NCBI RefSeq assembly: GCF_047973035.1
Contig: NZ_JBKEBF010000046.1
Location: forward strand, 1-64,000
Reading direction: 5' to 3'
Origin: Oleidesulfovibrio sp047973035
GTDB lineage: Bacteria > Desulfobacterota > Desulfovibrionia > Desulfovibrionales > Desulfovibrionaceae
Length of the DNA stretch: 64,000 nucleotides
Part shown: positions 17,329 to 25,429 of the stretch, piece after piece
How the letters are laid out: each line of letters starts with the position of its first letter
Position numbering within the stretch: the first letter of the stretch is position 1
The notes under the pieces: model-generated
Database searches by the model: none
What the model was told of the DNA's origin: nothing
The model's input: only the letters and a program-made list of their open reading frames with translations
Position numbers and translations under genes: made by a program

Positions 17329-18042
17329 ATGACGGGAACAATGAACCAACCCCGGTATGCCGTGTATGTTGCGCCGGAAAAGGAATCCATGCTGGACCGG
17401 CTGGGTGTTGACTGGCTTGGCAGGACAGCGGAAGCGCCTCAGCGCGTGCGCAGTAACGCGCCTGAGGGCTTTGGTGATGATGAGTATCGACAACTGGTGG
17501 CCGCCCCGCGTCATTACGGGTTTCATGGCACGCTTAAGGCTCCTTTCGAGCTGCACCCCGAACAGGATGAAAAAGCGCTGCGCAGCGGCATGAAGGCTTT
17601 GGCGGCGACTCTTGTCCCTTTTGAGGTCGGCCCGCTCAGAATCAGCTTTTTAAACCGGTTTCTGGCATTGCTGCCTGCTACGGACTCATCCCGACTTGCG
17701 CGTCTGCATGCCATCTGTTTACGGGAGTTGGACATCTTCCGCGCACCACTATCCGATTATGACCACGCCAGACACATGTCCAAGGGGCTTTCCGGACGGC
17801 AGGAACGGCTGCTGGGCCGTTTCGGATATCCTTTTGTGCTGGAAGATTTCCGTTTTCATATGACTCTGACCGGTAATCTGGAAGAGAGGCAGCGCCACTC
17901 CTGCAGGGACAGGCTGGAGCAGCTGTTGCGGGCATACTTGAAAACACCGCTGACGGTCAGAGAAATCTGCCTATTTGTGCAGGAAGACAGAAGCAGGCCC
18001 TTTCGTCTGTCCGAACGCTTTGCCTTGAAAGGAGATGCGTGA
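17329..18042 (+). CDS. DUF1045 / 2H-phosphoesterase, phosphonate locus
   Basis: A 237-residue protein of the DUF1045 family that recurs in phosphonate operons. It shows the two HxT motifs of the 2H phosphodiesterase fold: His66-Gly-Thr68 (FHGTLKAPF) and His177-Met-Thr179 (FHMTLTGNL). The fold opens cyclic phosphodiesters. In E. coli the cyclic ribose phosphate made by C-P lyase is opened by PhnP, a metallo-beta-lactamase, and no phnP is seen in this locus, so this protein is a reasonable candidate for that step (inference). GAGGATGA precedes ATG 17329. It overlaps phnN by TGATG. Confidence 0.88.
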   Translation: MTGTMNQPRYAVYVAPEKESMLDRLGVDWLGRTAEAPQRVRSNAPEGFGDDEYRQLVAAPRHYGFHGTLKAPFELHPEQDEKALRSGMKALAATLVPFEVGPLRISFLNRFLALLPATDSSRLARLHAICLRELDIFRAPLSDYDHARHMSKGLSGRQERLLGRFGYPFVLEDFRFHMTLTGNLEERQRHSCRDRLEQLLRAYLKTPLTVREICLFVQEDRSRPFRLSERFALKGDA

Positions 18043-18635
18043 TGCGGGGAAGACTCATCTATGTTGTCGGGCCTTCCGGTGCAGGCAAGGACAGTGTGCT
18101 GCGGAAAGCCAGAATTCGCCTTGGAGGGGGCAACGCAGCCTTTGCACACCGGTATATCACCCGTCCGCCGGAATCGGACGGTGAGAACCATGTTGCACTG
18201 AGCGAAAAAGAGTTCTGGAAACGTCTCAGGTGCGGATGCTTTGCCATGAACTGGGCCAGCCACGGTCTTTTGTATGGCATCGGCCGCGAGATAGATGACT
18301 GGATGAGCAATGGTTTTACCGTGGTGGTCAACGGTTCCCGTGCTTATTTTCAAGAGGCCCTGCTGCGGTATCCCGAACTAGTCCCTGTGCTTGTGACGGC
18401 ATCTCCCGTCGTGCTGGCGCAGCGTCTTTCCCTGCGTGGCAGGGAGGGCGAAGGGGAGATTGTAGAGCGTCTGCGGCGCGGCAGCGAGTATGGAATCCGA
18501 CATCCCCGCCTTGTGTGTATTGAGAACAACAGTGCGCTGGAACAAAGTGTTTCCGCGTTTTGTGATGTAGTTGAGGAGGAGTTGCGCAATTGCATTAAGC
18601 CCGGAAATCCGGTTGTAGGACTGTTAGGCGGATAA
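18042..18635 (+). CDS. phnN: Ribose 1,5-bisphosphokinase PhnN
   Basis: A 197-residue guanylate-kinase-like enzyme that phosphorylates ribose 1,5-bisphosphate to PRPP, the last step of the C-P lyase route. The P-loop is GPSGAGKDS (residues 9-17), and AHRYITRPPESDGENHVALSE is the family substrate region. The start overlaps the DUF1045 stop; a GTG one codon earlier is possible. It is the last gene of the phn run. Confidence 0.92.
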   Translation: MRGRLIYVVGPSGAGKDSVLRKARIRLGGGNAAFAHRYITRPPESDGENHVALSEKEFWKRLRCGCFAMNWASHGLLYGIGREIDDWMSNGFTVVVNGSRAYFQEALLRYPELVPVLVTASPVVLAQRLSLRGREGEGEIVERLRRGSEYGIRHPRLVCIENNSALEQSVSAFCDVVEEELRNCIKPGNPVVGLLGG

Positions 18636-19244
18636 GGTCGTGTGCACACATCCCTCAGCTTCTATCGGTTACTCCTCCGAAAAATAATGATCCTCAAAAG
18701 TAGGAATTTCAAAAGGATATAAGTCTCTTCTAATCTGTATCGGGGAAAGTAGAGAATTTGCCTTTCGGGGTAGGTTAAAGGGATTAACAGTCCATAAGAT
18801 GAGCACCCGATATATTCAAACACCTCGTCAGCGATGAGTGCCCTTCACGATCCGCATCTCCGCCGTTAACCTTCTCTGTGCCATTCTGCACGAGTTGCTG
18901 GTTATTTTGAACGTTTTTCCACGCCGCTGTCTTTGGGGCGCGACTGGTTACTAAGATGGATGAGTTGTTCGTGAATATCGTCGTTAGCTATGCTAGTATG
19001 TATGGCGTTTGACACTCTTCTCTGTTTAGTTCTTTTAATTATGGTAGCAAGCCCAAGAAATAATGTTTCAGGTATGATTAATCTGGCTAGGTTGCCGTTA
19101 CTCTTGTTGTCACCATAGCTCCTGCCATCTCAGGATTGACCAGCAAGCATGATTTAGGGTAGCCCAAGCGGTATCAGATACTAGACTCTTGGTGCGTTTT
19201 CCGACCAAGGGATGCGGCATGTTTTAACTACGGAGAAAAGTTAG
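18636..19244. other. Intergenic region between phnN and manC-type gene
   Basis: About 600 bases of lower GC than the phn genes. I see no protein-like frame, no clear terminator after phnN and no structured RNA I recognise. A TTGACA at about 19010 could be a -35 box, but no good -10 sits at standard spacing. The 3' end carries the ribosome binding site of the next gene. Confidence 0.4.
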
Positions 19245-20669
19245 TTGATCACTCCCGTTATTCTTTCCGGCGGCTCAGGTACACGCCTTTGGCCTCTTTC
19301 GCGTAAGTTGTTTCCAAAGCAGCTTATGCCCATGCTCGGCGAAGATTCATCGCTTTTGCAGATAACGGCAAGCAGAGCCAGAGAGGCGGCAGAAGGCGTC
19401 GCACCTATTGTGGTTACTAACGAACACTACCGTTTTACCATTGCTTCCCAGTTGCACGACATAGGTATTGCAGCGAGCAATATCATTCTGGAACCTGTTG
19501 GCAGAAATACAGCTCCTGCAGTTGCTGTTGCGGCGATGGCTGCAATGCGGAATGGAGACGATCCTGTTTTGCTGGTTTTGCCTGCAGACCACTATATTAA
19601 TGATGCTCCTGCATTTGTTGCAGCAACTCAGGTTGGTCGTGAGTGGGCAGACAAGGGGGCGCTGGTTACCTTTGGTATCACTCCTGACAAGCCGGAGGTC
19701 GGATACGGGTACATTAAAAAAGGCGAGTCCCGAACAGGTTCAGACGCTGCCTTTAACGTGGCGGCATTTGTAGAAAAACCTGATCTTGAGACGGCGCAAC
19801 AGTATCTGGACTCGGGAGCGTACCTCTGGAACAGTGGTATGTTTATGTTCCGTGCTTCAGTATACCTGGAAGAAATACAGAGGTTTGCGCCTGAAATGGT
19901 AGACGCTTGCCGTCGTTCGTTTGATGATGCCCGCCATGATCTGGATTTCCTGCGCCTTGAAGCGCAGGCTTTTGAACGTTGTCCTTCCGATTCCATTGAC
20001 TATGCCGTGATGGAAAAGACGGAGAGAGCCGTTGTTGTGCCGCTTTCCTGCGGCTGGAGTGATGTCGGGTCATGGTCAGCTTTGCATGAAGTTTTGCAGA
20101 AAGACGCCAAGGGCAACGTATGCATCGGCGATGTTGTCGCAGAAGAAGTTCAGGGCTGTTACCTGCACTCTACCAACCGCCTTATTGCCGCGTTCGGGCT
20201 GGAAAACATAGCGATTGTGGAAACAAAAGACGCGATTCTGGCCGCTCCCCTTGATAGAGTTCAGGATGTTAAAAAAATTGTTAATGCCCTGAAAAAGACG
20301 AATCGGGAAGAAGCAGAGTCCCACTGCAAGGTATTCCGTCCGTGGGGGAACTACGAAGGGATTGATCTCGGTGGCCGCTATCAGGTGAAGCGCATTACAG
20401 TGTACCCCGGACAAACCCTTTCGTTGCAGAAGCATTACCACCGTTCGGAGCATTGGATCGTAGTAAAGGGGACAGCCCTTGTAACCAAAGGTGACGAGCA
20501 GATTCTTTTGAGTGAAGATCAATCTACTTACCTGCCCTTGGGTACCGTGCACCGTCTGGAAAATCCGGGTAAAGTGAATCTGGAACTTATTGAAGTTCAG
20601 ACCGGAAGCTATCTGGGCGAGGATGATATCGTCAGGTTTGAGGACGTATACGGCAGAAGCGACAGTTAG
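19245..20669 (+). CDS. manC: Mannose-1-phosphate guanylyltransferase / mannose-6-phosphate isomerase
   Basis: A 474-residue bifunctional enzyme making GDP-mannose for surface polysaccharide. The N-terminal pyrophosphorylase domain starts PVILSGGSGTRLWPLSRKLFPKQ, the nucleotide-binding signature, and contains FVEKPD. The C-terminal cupin isomerase domain (about 340-470) has RPWGNYEGI, QKHYHRSEHWIVV and THE-like metal ligands. Length and order match the AlgA/ManC/XanB class. The start is TTG with GGAGAAAAG seven bases away, and no ATG fits. No glycosyltransferases lie next to it, so the polysaccharide it serves is unknown. Confidence 0.93.
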   Translation: MITPVILSGGSGTRLWPLSRKLFPKQLMPMLGEDSSLLQITASRAREAAEGVAPIVVTNEHYRFTIASQLHDIGIAASNIILEPVGRNTAPAVAVAAMAAMRNGDDPVLLVLPADHYINDAPAFVAATQVGREWADKGALVTFGITPDKPEVGYGYIKKGESRTGSDAAFNVAAFVEKPDLETAQQYLDSGAYLWNSGMFMFRASVYLEEIQRFAPEMVDACRRSFDDARHDLDFLRLEAQAFERCPSDSIDYAVMEKTERAVVVPLSCGWSDVGSWSALHEVLQKDAKGNVCIGDVVAEEVQGCYLHSTNRLIAAFGLENIAIVETKDAILAAPLDRVQDVKKIVNALKKTNREEAESHCKVFRPWGNYEGIDLGGRYQVKRITVYPGQTLSLQKHYHRSEHWIVVKGTALVTKGDEQILLSEDQSTYLPLGTVHRLENPGKVNLELIEVQTGSYLGEDDIVRFEDVYGRSDS

Positions 20670-20836
20670 CGGAAACGGGAAATCGTGCTGCACGACAGGT
20701 CTGTTGGTAGCAAGAGATGCATGTTAGAAAATTTTGCCGGGGTGGCGTAAAGAAGTCCTGTCTGCACAGTTGGTTGCCCAAGACTTTTTTAGTAGACGTG
20801 ACAGTGTAGTGGACTGCTAACTTTTTATAGATGTAA

Positions 20837-20868
20837 TAAAACGGCCCGAACAATTCGGGCCGTTTTTT
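20837..20868. terminator. Bidirectional terminator
   Basis: AAAACGGCCCGAA and TTCGGGCCGTTTTTT flank a 3-base loop. T and A tracts on both sides suit termination of both the manC-type gene (plus) and the facing minus-strand gene. Confidence 0.9.
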
Positions 20869-20888
20869 GTTATTCAATCCGGCAAAGG

Positions 20889-21527
20889 TTATTTTGCTTT
20901 GAAGTAATAGATTACCTTCATATGGTTGATGGCGTCTGCCTGCACTTGTTCAGTCAGCGGCCACTTTTCAGTGTCGATGTCTTCTGCTTTTCCACGCCAT
21001 GACATATACACTTTGGCAAAACTCTGTCCTGCCTGCCCCATAAACAGAAAAGCGCTTTCAGCGTTGTTGCCGTTTACTACCAACGTATCTTCCAGCTCGT
21101 TGCAATGGTAACGCACTATAAGGCCGTTTTCGGCTTCTATCTGTCCAATTTCCGGTTCAGCTTTGCATCCCATGGCAAGAGCATTGAGCGATTCTACGGC
21201 AAAGCGTTGTATGTCGTACTCCGGCAGCTGCCAGGCATAAACGCCGTAGAGATTGGTCCACGACTTGAACTCCTGATCCTTTGGAATTTGCTCAAACACA
21301 AAGCTGTTATTTTTTTACTGGCGATATGCCTTGAAGTCTTCCAACTCTTTTGTTGATTTTATCCAGAGAGGAGGGGGGAATTTTAAGACTCCTTCATATA
21401 ACTTAATGGTCTGCATAATTTTTGGTTCCGGTTCTTCCGCTTTGGCTGGCGCTGGCGTCAAGCCGATGAAGGCTGTCAGAAGAACGGCGACTGCCATTAT
21501 GCTGCCTCTCCCCGTGCTGCTTTTCAT
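20889..21527 (-). pseudogene. Secreted protein of unknown function, interrupted by an in-frame TAA
   Basis: One reading frame of 213 codons, read from 21527 to 20889, is interrupted by a single TAA at 21317-21315. Before it is a signal peptide (MKSSTGRGSIMAVAVLLTAFIG, then PAKAEEP) and KLYEGVLKFPPPLW; after it, in the same frame, come 139 codons including AFLFMGQAGQSFAKVYMSWRGK. Both halves match the C-terminal domain of the adjacent ankyrin protein (MGLTYPAPFW and FLFLGKYQNTFVMVYQAWR), which shows they belong together. So this is a standalone secreted copy of that domain, broken by a nonsense codon next to a run of seven A. A GTG restart at 21299 could make a fragment without signal peptide. 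Function unknown. Confidence 0.75.
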
Positions 21528-21649
21528 TGAGTGTGTCTCCGGTTTTTGTTTAAAATTATTAATAAAATTTATATGGAAACAGGCTGTACGCTGATTCAGA
21601 CACCTATTTACGGTTTCAACGCGATGCCGTGCTGACTGAAACGCTTTGG

Positions 21650-23020
21650 TTAATCGAAAAGGCTGAATCCTTTTTCCATTGTTATCAGCTGCATGTCGGA
21701 TAAAACTCTGGCTTTTGTTTTTTCAGGGTTGGCGACAGCAGACAGGCGCCATGCCTGATACACCATAACAAACGTATTCTGATATTTTCCAAGAAAGAGA
21801 AATCCTTCTGTCTGCTGCGCTGTACAACGCACGTGCAGGAGTTGCTGATCTTGCTTTTTTTGAATCACTTCAAAATGTATTTCTTCTCCGCACTGTCCGG
21901 TAAAGTATGTATCTGCTGATTCTACAAAGGCTGTGAAAGACGTCTGCGGTAAAGAAAAACCTTTTATGAGCTGATAGCTGTCCCATTTGTCCAGAGATTG
22001 CCCTATGGGCGTAAATTCGTATATGCGTTCATTACCAAGGCTTTTGAAGTGCTGTTGCAGATTCTCTGTCGCTCCGAACTGATGGGTCCAAAACGGGGCA
22101 GGGTACGTAAGGCCCATTTCATAGAGAAATACTTTCTGGGTACGCGTTTTCTGCCCTGTCCCATCAAAAAAAGACGTAGCGGGTGTATCATCCAGATGCT
22201 GCGGACGTTCTAACTCTGCAGGAATGGCTAAGTACTCCCCGCGTTTTTCAAGAAAATCAACACAGCGCCAGAACCACATATATTGCCCATCGTGCGGGTC
22301 TGTGACCATATGGCGGGGAGTGCCAGTAAAATTGCTGCGTATGTTAGAAACAAAACTGTGTCCTTTTGCGTCGTTCCATGCGTAGTCAACACCCTGCTCC
22401 AGCAGGTGCAATGCCAGCCTGAAGTTGCCTAGCCCTCCTGCCATATCAACAAGTGAAGCATTCTGACTGCCTTTGCGATGAATGTCTGCTCCACTGTCGA
22501 TAAGCAGTTTGAATACAGCCTCATCATTTGCGAAAAGAGCCCCCTCTATGGGTAATGTGCCAATTCCCGGCAATTTCAGATTCGGATCTCCTTTGCCAAC
22601 TTCAAAAATTGCCTTCAGGTAGTTGAGATCAAGCTCTGCGTTTGCGGTTTTGGTTACTGTCCAATGTACAAGTGAAGATATGGTTCCGCTGTCTGTTCTC
22701 CATATGCTGTTTGCGTTGGCCCCCAGCTCTAAAAGTTTTTTAAAGCCATCCGGATTCGGGTGCTCGGTGACCCAATATGCGACTGTGGCTCCATCGGTAC
22801 CGACGGCATTAACGTCTGTTCCTGCGGCTGCCAGTTCGTCCATTTTTCGGGTATCGCCCGCAGTTGCCGCAAGGGCCAATTGCTGAAGCTGCTCATTGTC
22901 AGGAAACATTTCCTTAACGCTCATTTCTACCAGCGGCTTTCGGGGCACCGCGGCGAACGCTGCAAGATTAGTCAGCAAGAGCAGAAAGATAACCAAAATC
23001 AGAGGCGTTGTTTTTTGCAT
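21650..23020 (-). CDS. Secreted ankyrin-repeat protein
   Basis: A 456-residue protein with an N-terminal signal peptide (MQKTTPLILVIFLLLLTNLA, cut near AFAA), so it is exported. Ankyrin-type repeats fill about residues 40-240 (GDTRKMDELAAAGTDVNAVG, FKKLLELGANANS, FKLLIDSGADIHRKG, LHLLEQGVDYAWN). After a WFWRCVDFLEKRGEY segment comes a C-terminal domain (about 300-456) shared with the broken gene on its left. In-frame starts at 23047 or 23101 exist but lack ribosome binding sites and would precede the signal peptide. It is a paralogue of the broken lipoprotein on its right. Such proteins often bind a partner in the envelope; no function can be assigned. Confidence 0.8.
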   Translation of the reverse strand: MQKTTPLILVIFLLLLTNLAAFAAVPRKPLVEMSVKEMFPDNEQLQQLALAATAGDTRKMDELAAAGTDVNAVGTDGATVAYWVTEHPNPDGFKKLLELGANANSIWRTDSGTISSLVHWTVTKTANAELDLNYLKAIFEVGKGDPNLKLPGIGTLPIEGALFANDEAVFKLLIDSGADIHRKGSQNASLVDMAGGLGNFRLALHLLEQGVDYAWNDAKGHSFVSNIRSNFTGTPRHMVTDPHDGQYMWFWRCVDFLEKRGEYLAIPAELERPQHLDDTPATSFFDGTGQKTRTQKVFLYEMGLTYPAPFWTHQFGATENLQQHFKSLGNERIYEFTPIGQSLDKWDSYQLIKGFSLPQTSFTAFVESADTYFTGQCGEEIHFEVIQKKQDQQLLHVRCTAQQTEGFLFLGKYQNTFVMVYQAWRLSAVANPEKTKARVLSDMQLITMEKGFSLFD

Positions 23021-23075
23021 ATGTGTCAGGTTTGTCAGAGTGTGCATGAAAGTCTTGCAGCCAGAGAGGTAATGA

Positions 23076-23992
23076 TCACGGAAACGGGTGCTGTTTTTCA
23101 AACTCTACGGCTGCCTCTTTTGAAATTTTGGGGGCAGCTGCCCGTTGCAGCTTGATAGCATAAGGTGTTTTTTGGAAAATATATCCCCTTTTCTCCATAA
23201 ACAGGACACAGCGCCAGAACCATAGTCGCTGACTATCTCCCATCCAGTGCTTTTTTTCGTCCAGTATCCTGTTAAAATCGTCTTGCATGATGCCGTGCAA
23301 TGTTTCGCCTTCAGGGCCTGCCAGCGTGTAGTCCGCGCCATTTTCCAGCATAACGTGCGTTGATTCATACGCTTCTCTGCCGGCTGCATATGTAATGCAT
23401 AGCGATTGTATTTGGTCATATAATCAAGTTCGGCACCATGGTCGGTCAACATTTTCAATACAGGAGTGGAGTTGAAAAAAATGTGATGCGTCATCGGCCT
23501 TTCACCATCACATTCAAGGTTTGGATTGCCGCCGGCAGCAAGAGCTGCTTGCAGATATTCGGCATGGATTGTGTGCATTACAGAACATGCATGCCGGAAC
23601 TCGTCTGACTGGAGAGTCCACTCAACGTTCGGGTTTGCACCAAGCGAAAGCAGGTGCTTGAAGCCTTTCATGTTACGTTTATGCAGAGTCCACATGAGTA
23701 CGGTGGCATTATGTGCTCCTCTGGCATTTACATCGGCTCCCTCAGTAACCAGTCTGTCGATTGTTTTAATATCGCCTTGGGCGGCTGCCCGGGCCATCCG
23801 GCGTGTCTGGATATCGTCAGGGAAGGATTCGGCCAAAGTCGGGCCGCTGTCTGGTACAAAAGGAGTAGTTACAAGCGCGACAGGAGATAAAACAAGAAGA
23901 GTTGCCGGAAATGCTGCTCCGTAAAAATCCCTCTTACTGCATCCTGCCAGTAAAGACACCATGATTAATGAAGTGCACAGAAGCTTTTTCAA
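23076..23992 (-). pseudogene. Ankyrin-repeat lipoprotein, frameshifted
   Basis: The gene starts at 23992 with a lipoprotein signal (MKKLLCTSLIMVSLLAGCSK; lipobox LAGC) and ankyrin repeats (GDIKTIDRLVTEGADVNARG, FKHLLSLGANPNV, LKMLTDHGAELDY). Near 23387 the frame is lost: reading YALHM in one frame continues as AAGREAYESTHVMLENGADYT in another, which is what an ankyrin repeat should be. One missing base at CATATG/CAGCC explains it. The second frame runs to 23076 and includes LWFWRCVLFMEKRGYIF, matching the neighbouring paralogue (MWFWRCVDFLEKRGEY). As written the first frame would instead read on to 23105 with unrelated sequence. Either a real mutation or a sequencing error. Confidence 0.78.
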
Positions 23993-24357
23993 AAGCTCTC
24001 CTTATATTCTGTAATGCGGATGCCGAGCTTGATATGTAAACCTGTATGCGTGTACTGGTGTTGACTGGTGTTGTCAACGAGCGCTGCTTATTTCAACTGC
24101 AGCGATACAGTCATCGGTGTACAATTGGGAAGCAGCAACGTGATGCTGTATCGAACCTGGACAGATTGTTCAGGTTGTATAATTTTTATGCATTGAATTT
24201 TTTTATTTGTGTTAATTTTTTATACATATCTGAAGATGTAAAATATTTTTCCAAAGTAATTCATATGGGTATGTATATGGCATGGCTGTTGCTTTGGAAT
24301 GTTGTAATTGGTTTGCGTAGTGCATAATTCCATACGATTTTATTAAGGAGAATATAA
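23993..24357. other. AT-rich intergenic region
   Basis: About 360 bases between divergent genes: the broken lipoprotein (minus) and the small Gly/His-rich gene (plus). It is AT-rich and contains no credible gene. It must hold both promoters, but I could not pick convincing -35/-10 pairs. The last bases hold AAGGAG for the next gene. Confidence 0.45.
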
Positions 24358-24564
24358 ATGAAGATTACGTCAATTATCACTGTTGTGGCTGTGTTAGGAA
24401 TTCTTGCTGTGGGCGTTGTGGCTTATGCCGGCGGGCATGGGTACGGTTACGGACATGGAAATGGCCATGGAGGCCATGGTATGGGAAAAGGCGGAATCAG
24501 TTGTCTGTTTGACGGACAAAATAATACCAACGGTATGAACAACTTTGTGCACGACAACCGGTAA
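24358..24564 (+). CDS. Small secreted Gly/His-rich protein
   Basis: A 68-residue peptide: signal sequence (MKITSIITVVAVLGILAVGV, cut after VVAYA) followed by a Gly/His-rich run at about 25-44 (GGHGYGYGHGNGHGGHGMGK) and a tail ending SCLFDGQNNTNGMNNFVHDNR. The mature part has eight histidines and one cysteine, so metal binding in the periplasm is plausible but is inference. A strong AAGGAG lies seven bases before the ATG and a good terminator follows, so it is a real single-gene unit. Confidence 0.8.
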   Translation: MKITSIITVVAVLGILAVGVVAYAGGHGYGYGHGNGHGGHGMGKGGISCLFDGQNNTNGMNNFVHDNR

Positions 24565-24621
24565 GTTGTCCGCCGCAGTTCCGGCATGCTGCGCAAGCAG
24601 ACAGGTACGGAAGATATAAAC

Positions 24622-24664
24622 AAAAAAACACGGCCTTCTGTATTCGCAGGGCCGTGTTTTTTAT
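24622..24664 (+). terminator. Terminator after the Gly/His-rich gene
   Basis: A stem of AAACACGGCC with GGCCGTGTTT closes a 13-17 base loop and is followed by a T tract. The A-rich 5' side also permits action on the other strand. Confidence 0.85.
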
Positions 24665-24792
24665 TTGATTTTTAGGGGGATAGCGCGAAGGGCAACTTAG
24701 TTTGTAGCTGGTGGCTGGCGCATAACTTTGCGTTGCTACCTTCCCTCCGCGAAAAGCGGCGAACTATGCAAAAAAAAGCAGAAAAGTCTGCT

Positions 24793-25095
24793 CTATTCGT
24801 TTTTGCCGTTCGCTTCACAGCATGTTTTGGTTTCCTGATCGCACTGGCAGTGCGGGCACACCGATACCCGGGCTTTAATCAGACCGCCGCAGTGGCGGCA
24901 TTCACGCCAGCGTCCGTTGGGCAATACTATGGGCTTTAAAAAGGGCAGGACAAGCACCATAAACGGCAGGAAAAACGAAATGACAAACCATAAAAGGGCC
25001 CTGCGTCCTTTGTAGTCTGCAATAGCGGCACCGCCGATGCCGAAAAGCAACGGGATAAGTACGGCGGTGAGTGATATTCCGGACTGGTCGAGCAT
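24793..25095 (-). CDS. Small membrane protein with zinc ribbon
   Basis: A 100-residue protein with two hydrophobic segments (about 10-30, LTAVLIPLLFGIGGAAIA, and 36-55, LLWFVISFFLPFMVLVLPFL) followed by a zinc-ribbon tail with CRHCGGLIKARVSVCPHC. ATG 25095 is preceded by AGGAG; an earlier in-frame start is not needed. Probably an inner-membrane protein with a cytoplasmic zinc ribbon. No function is known to me. It stands alone, 300 bases from the operon to its right. Confidence 0.7.
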   Translation of the reverse strand: MLDQSGISLTAVLIPLLFGIGGAAIADYKGRRALLWFVISFFLPFMVLVLPFLKPIVLPNGRWRECRHCGGLIKARVSVCPHCQCDQETKTCCEANGKNE

Positions 25096-25335
25096 GCTTA
25101 CTCTCCTTTGCTCTGCCATGCGGGTGCCTGAGTTGATATTTGCCTGTTAGCGGTGGAGCGATACCCGTATGTCGGAGCTGCTGGCTTTACTGTAAGTGTT
25201 CACTCAGACATTGCAATAAAAAACGCCGGAGGACAATGTGTGAATAATTAATTGTCCGCTTAATGCCCTTTTTTGGGGGAATACCCTGTCTGAAAGCAAT
25301 TCTATGCAGCAATGACAGGTAATTTGGGGAGTTAA

Positions 25336-25375
25336 AAATATTGGAACCTGTACTTACGATGAAGCACAGGTTCCA
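25336..25375 (-). terminator. Terminator of the kamA-deacetylase run
   Basis: GGAACCTGT and ACAGGTTCC (25343-25374) form a 9-bp stem. Read on the minus strand it is followed by AATATTTTTAA, a usable T tract. It lies about 55 bases beyond the stop of the GNAT-deacetylase gene and would end that transcript. Confidence 0.7.
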
Positions 25376-25429
25376 TTACGTTCTGGCGGTGTGGCGCAGT
25401 AGTGTCTGATGATACAAGTGCAAAGGCAG

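Noticed and set aside
19005..19045. TTGACA-based sigma-70 promoter before manC
   Set aside because: No convincing -10 box at 16-18 bases; the match is probably chance.
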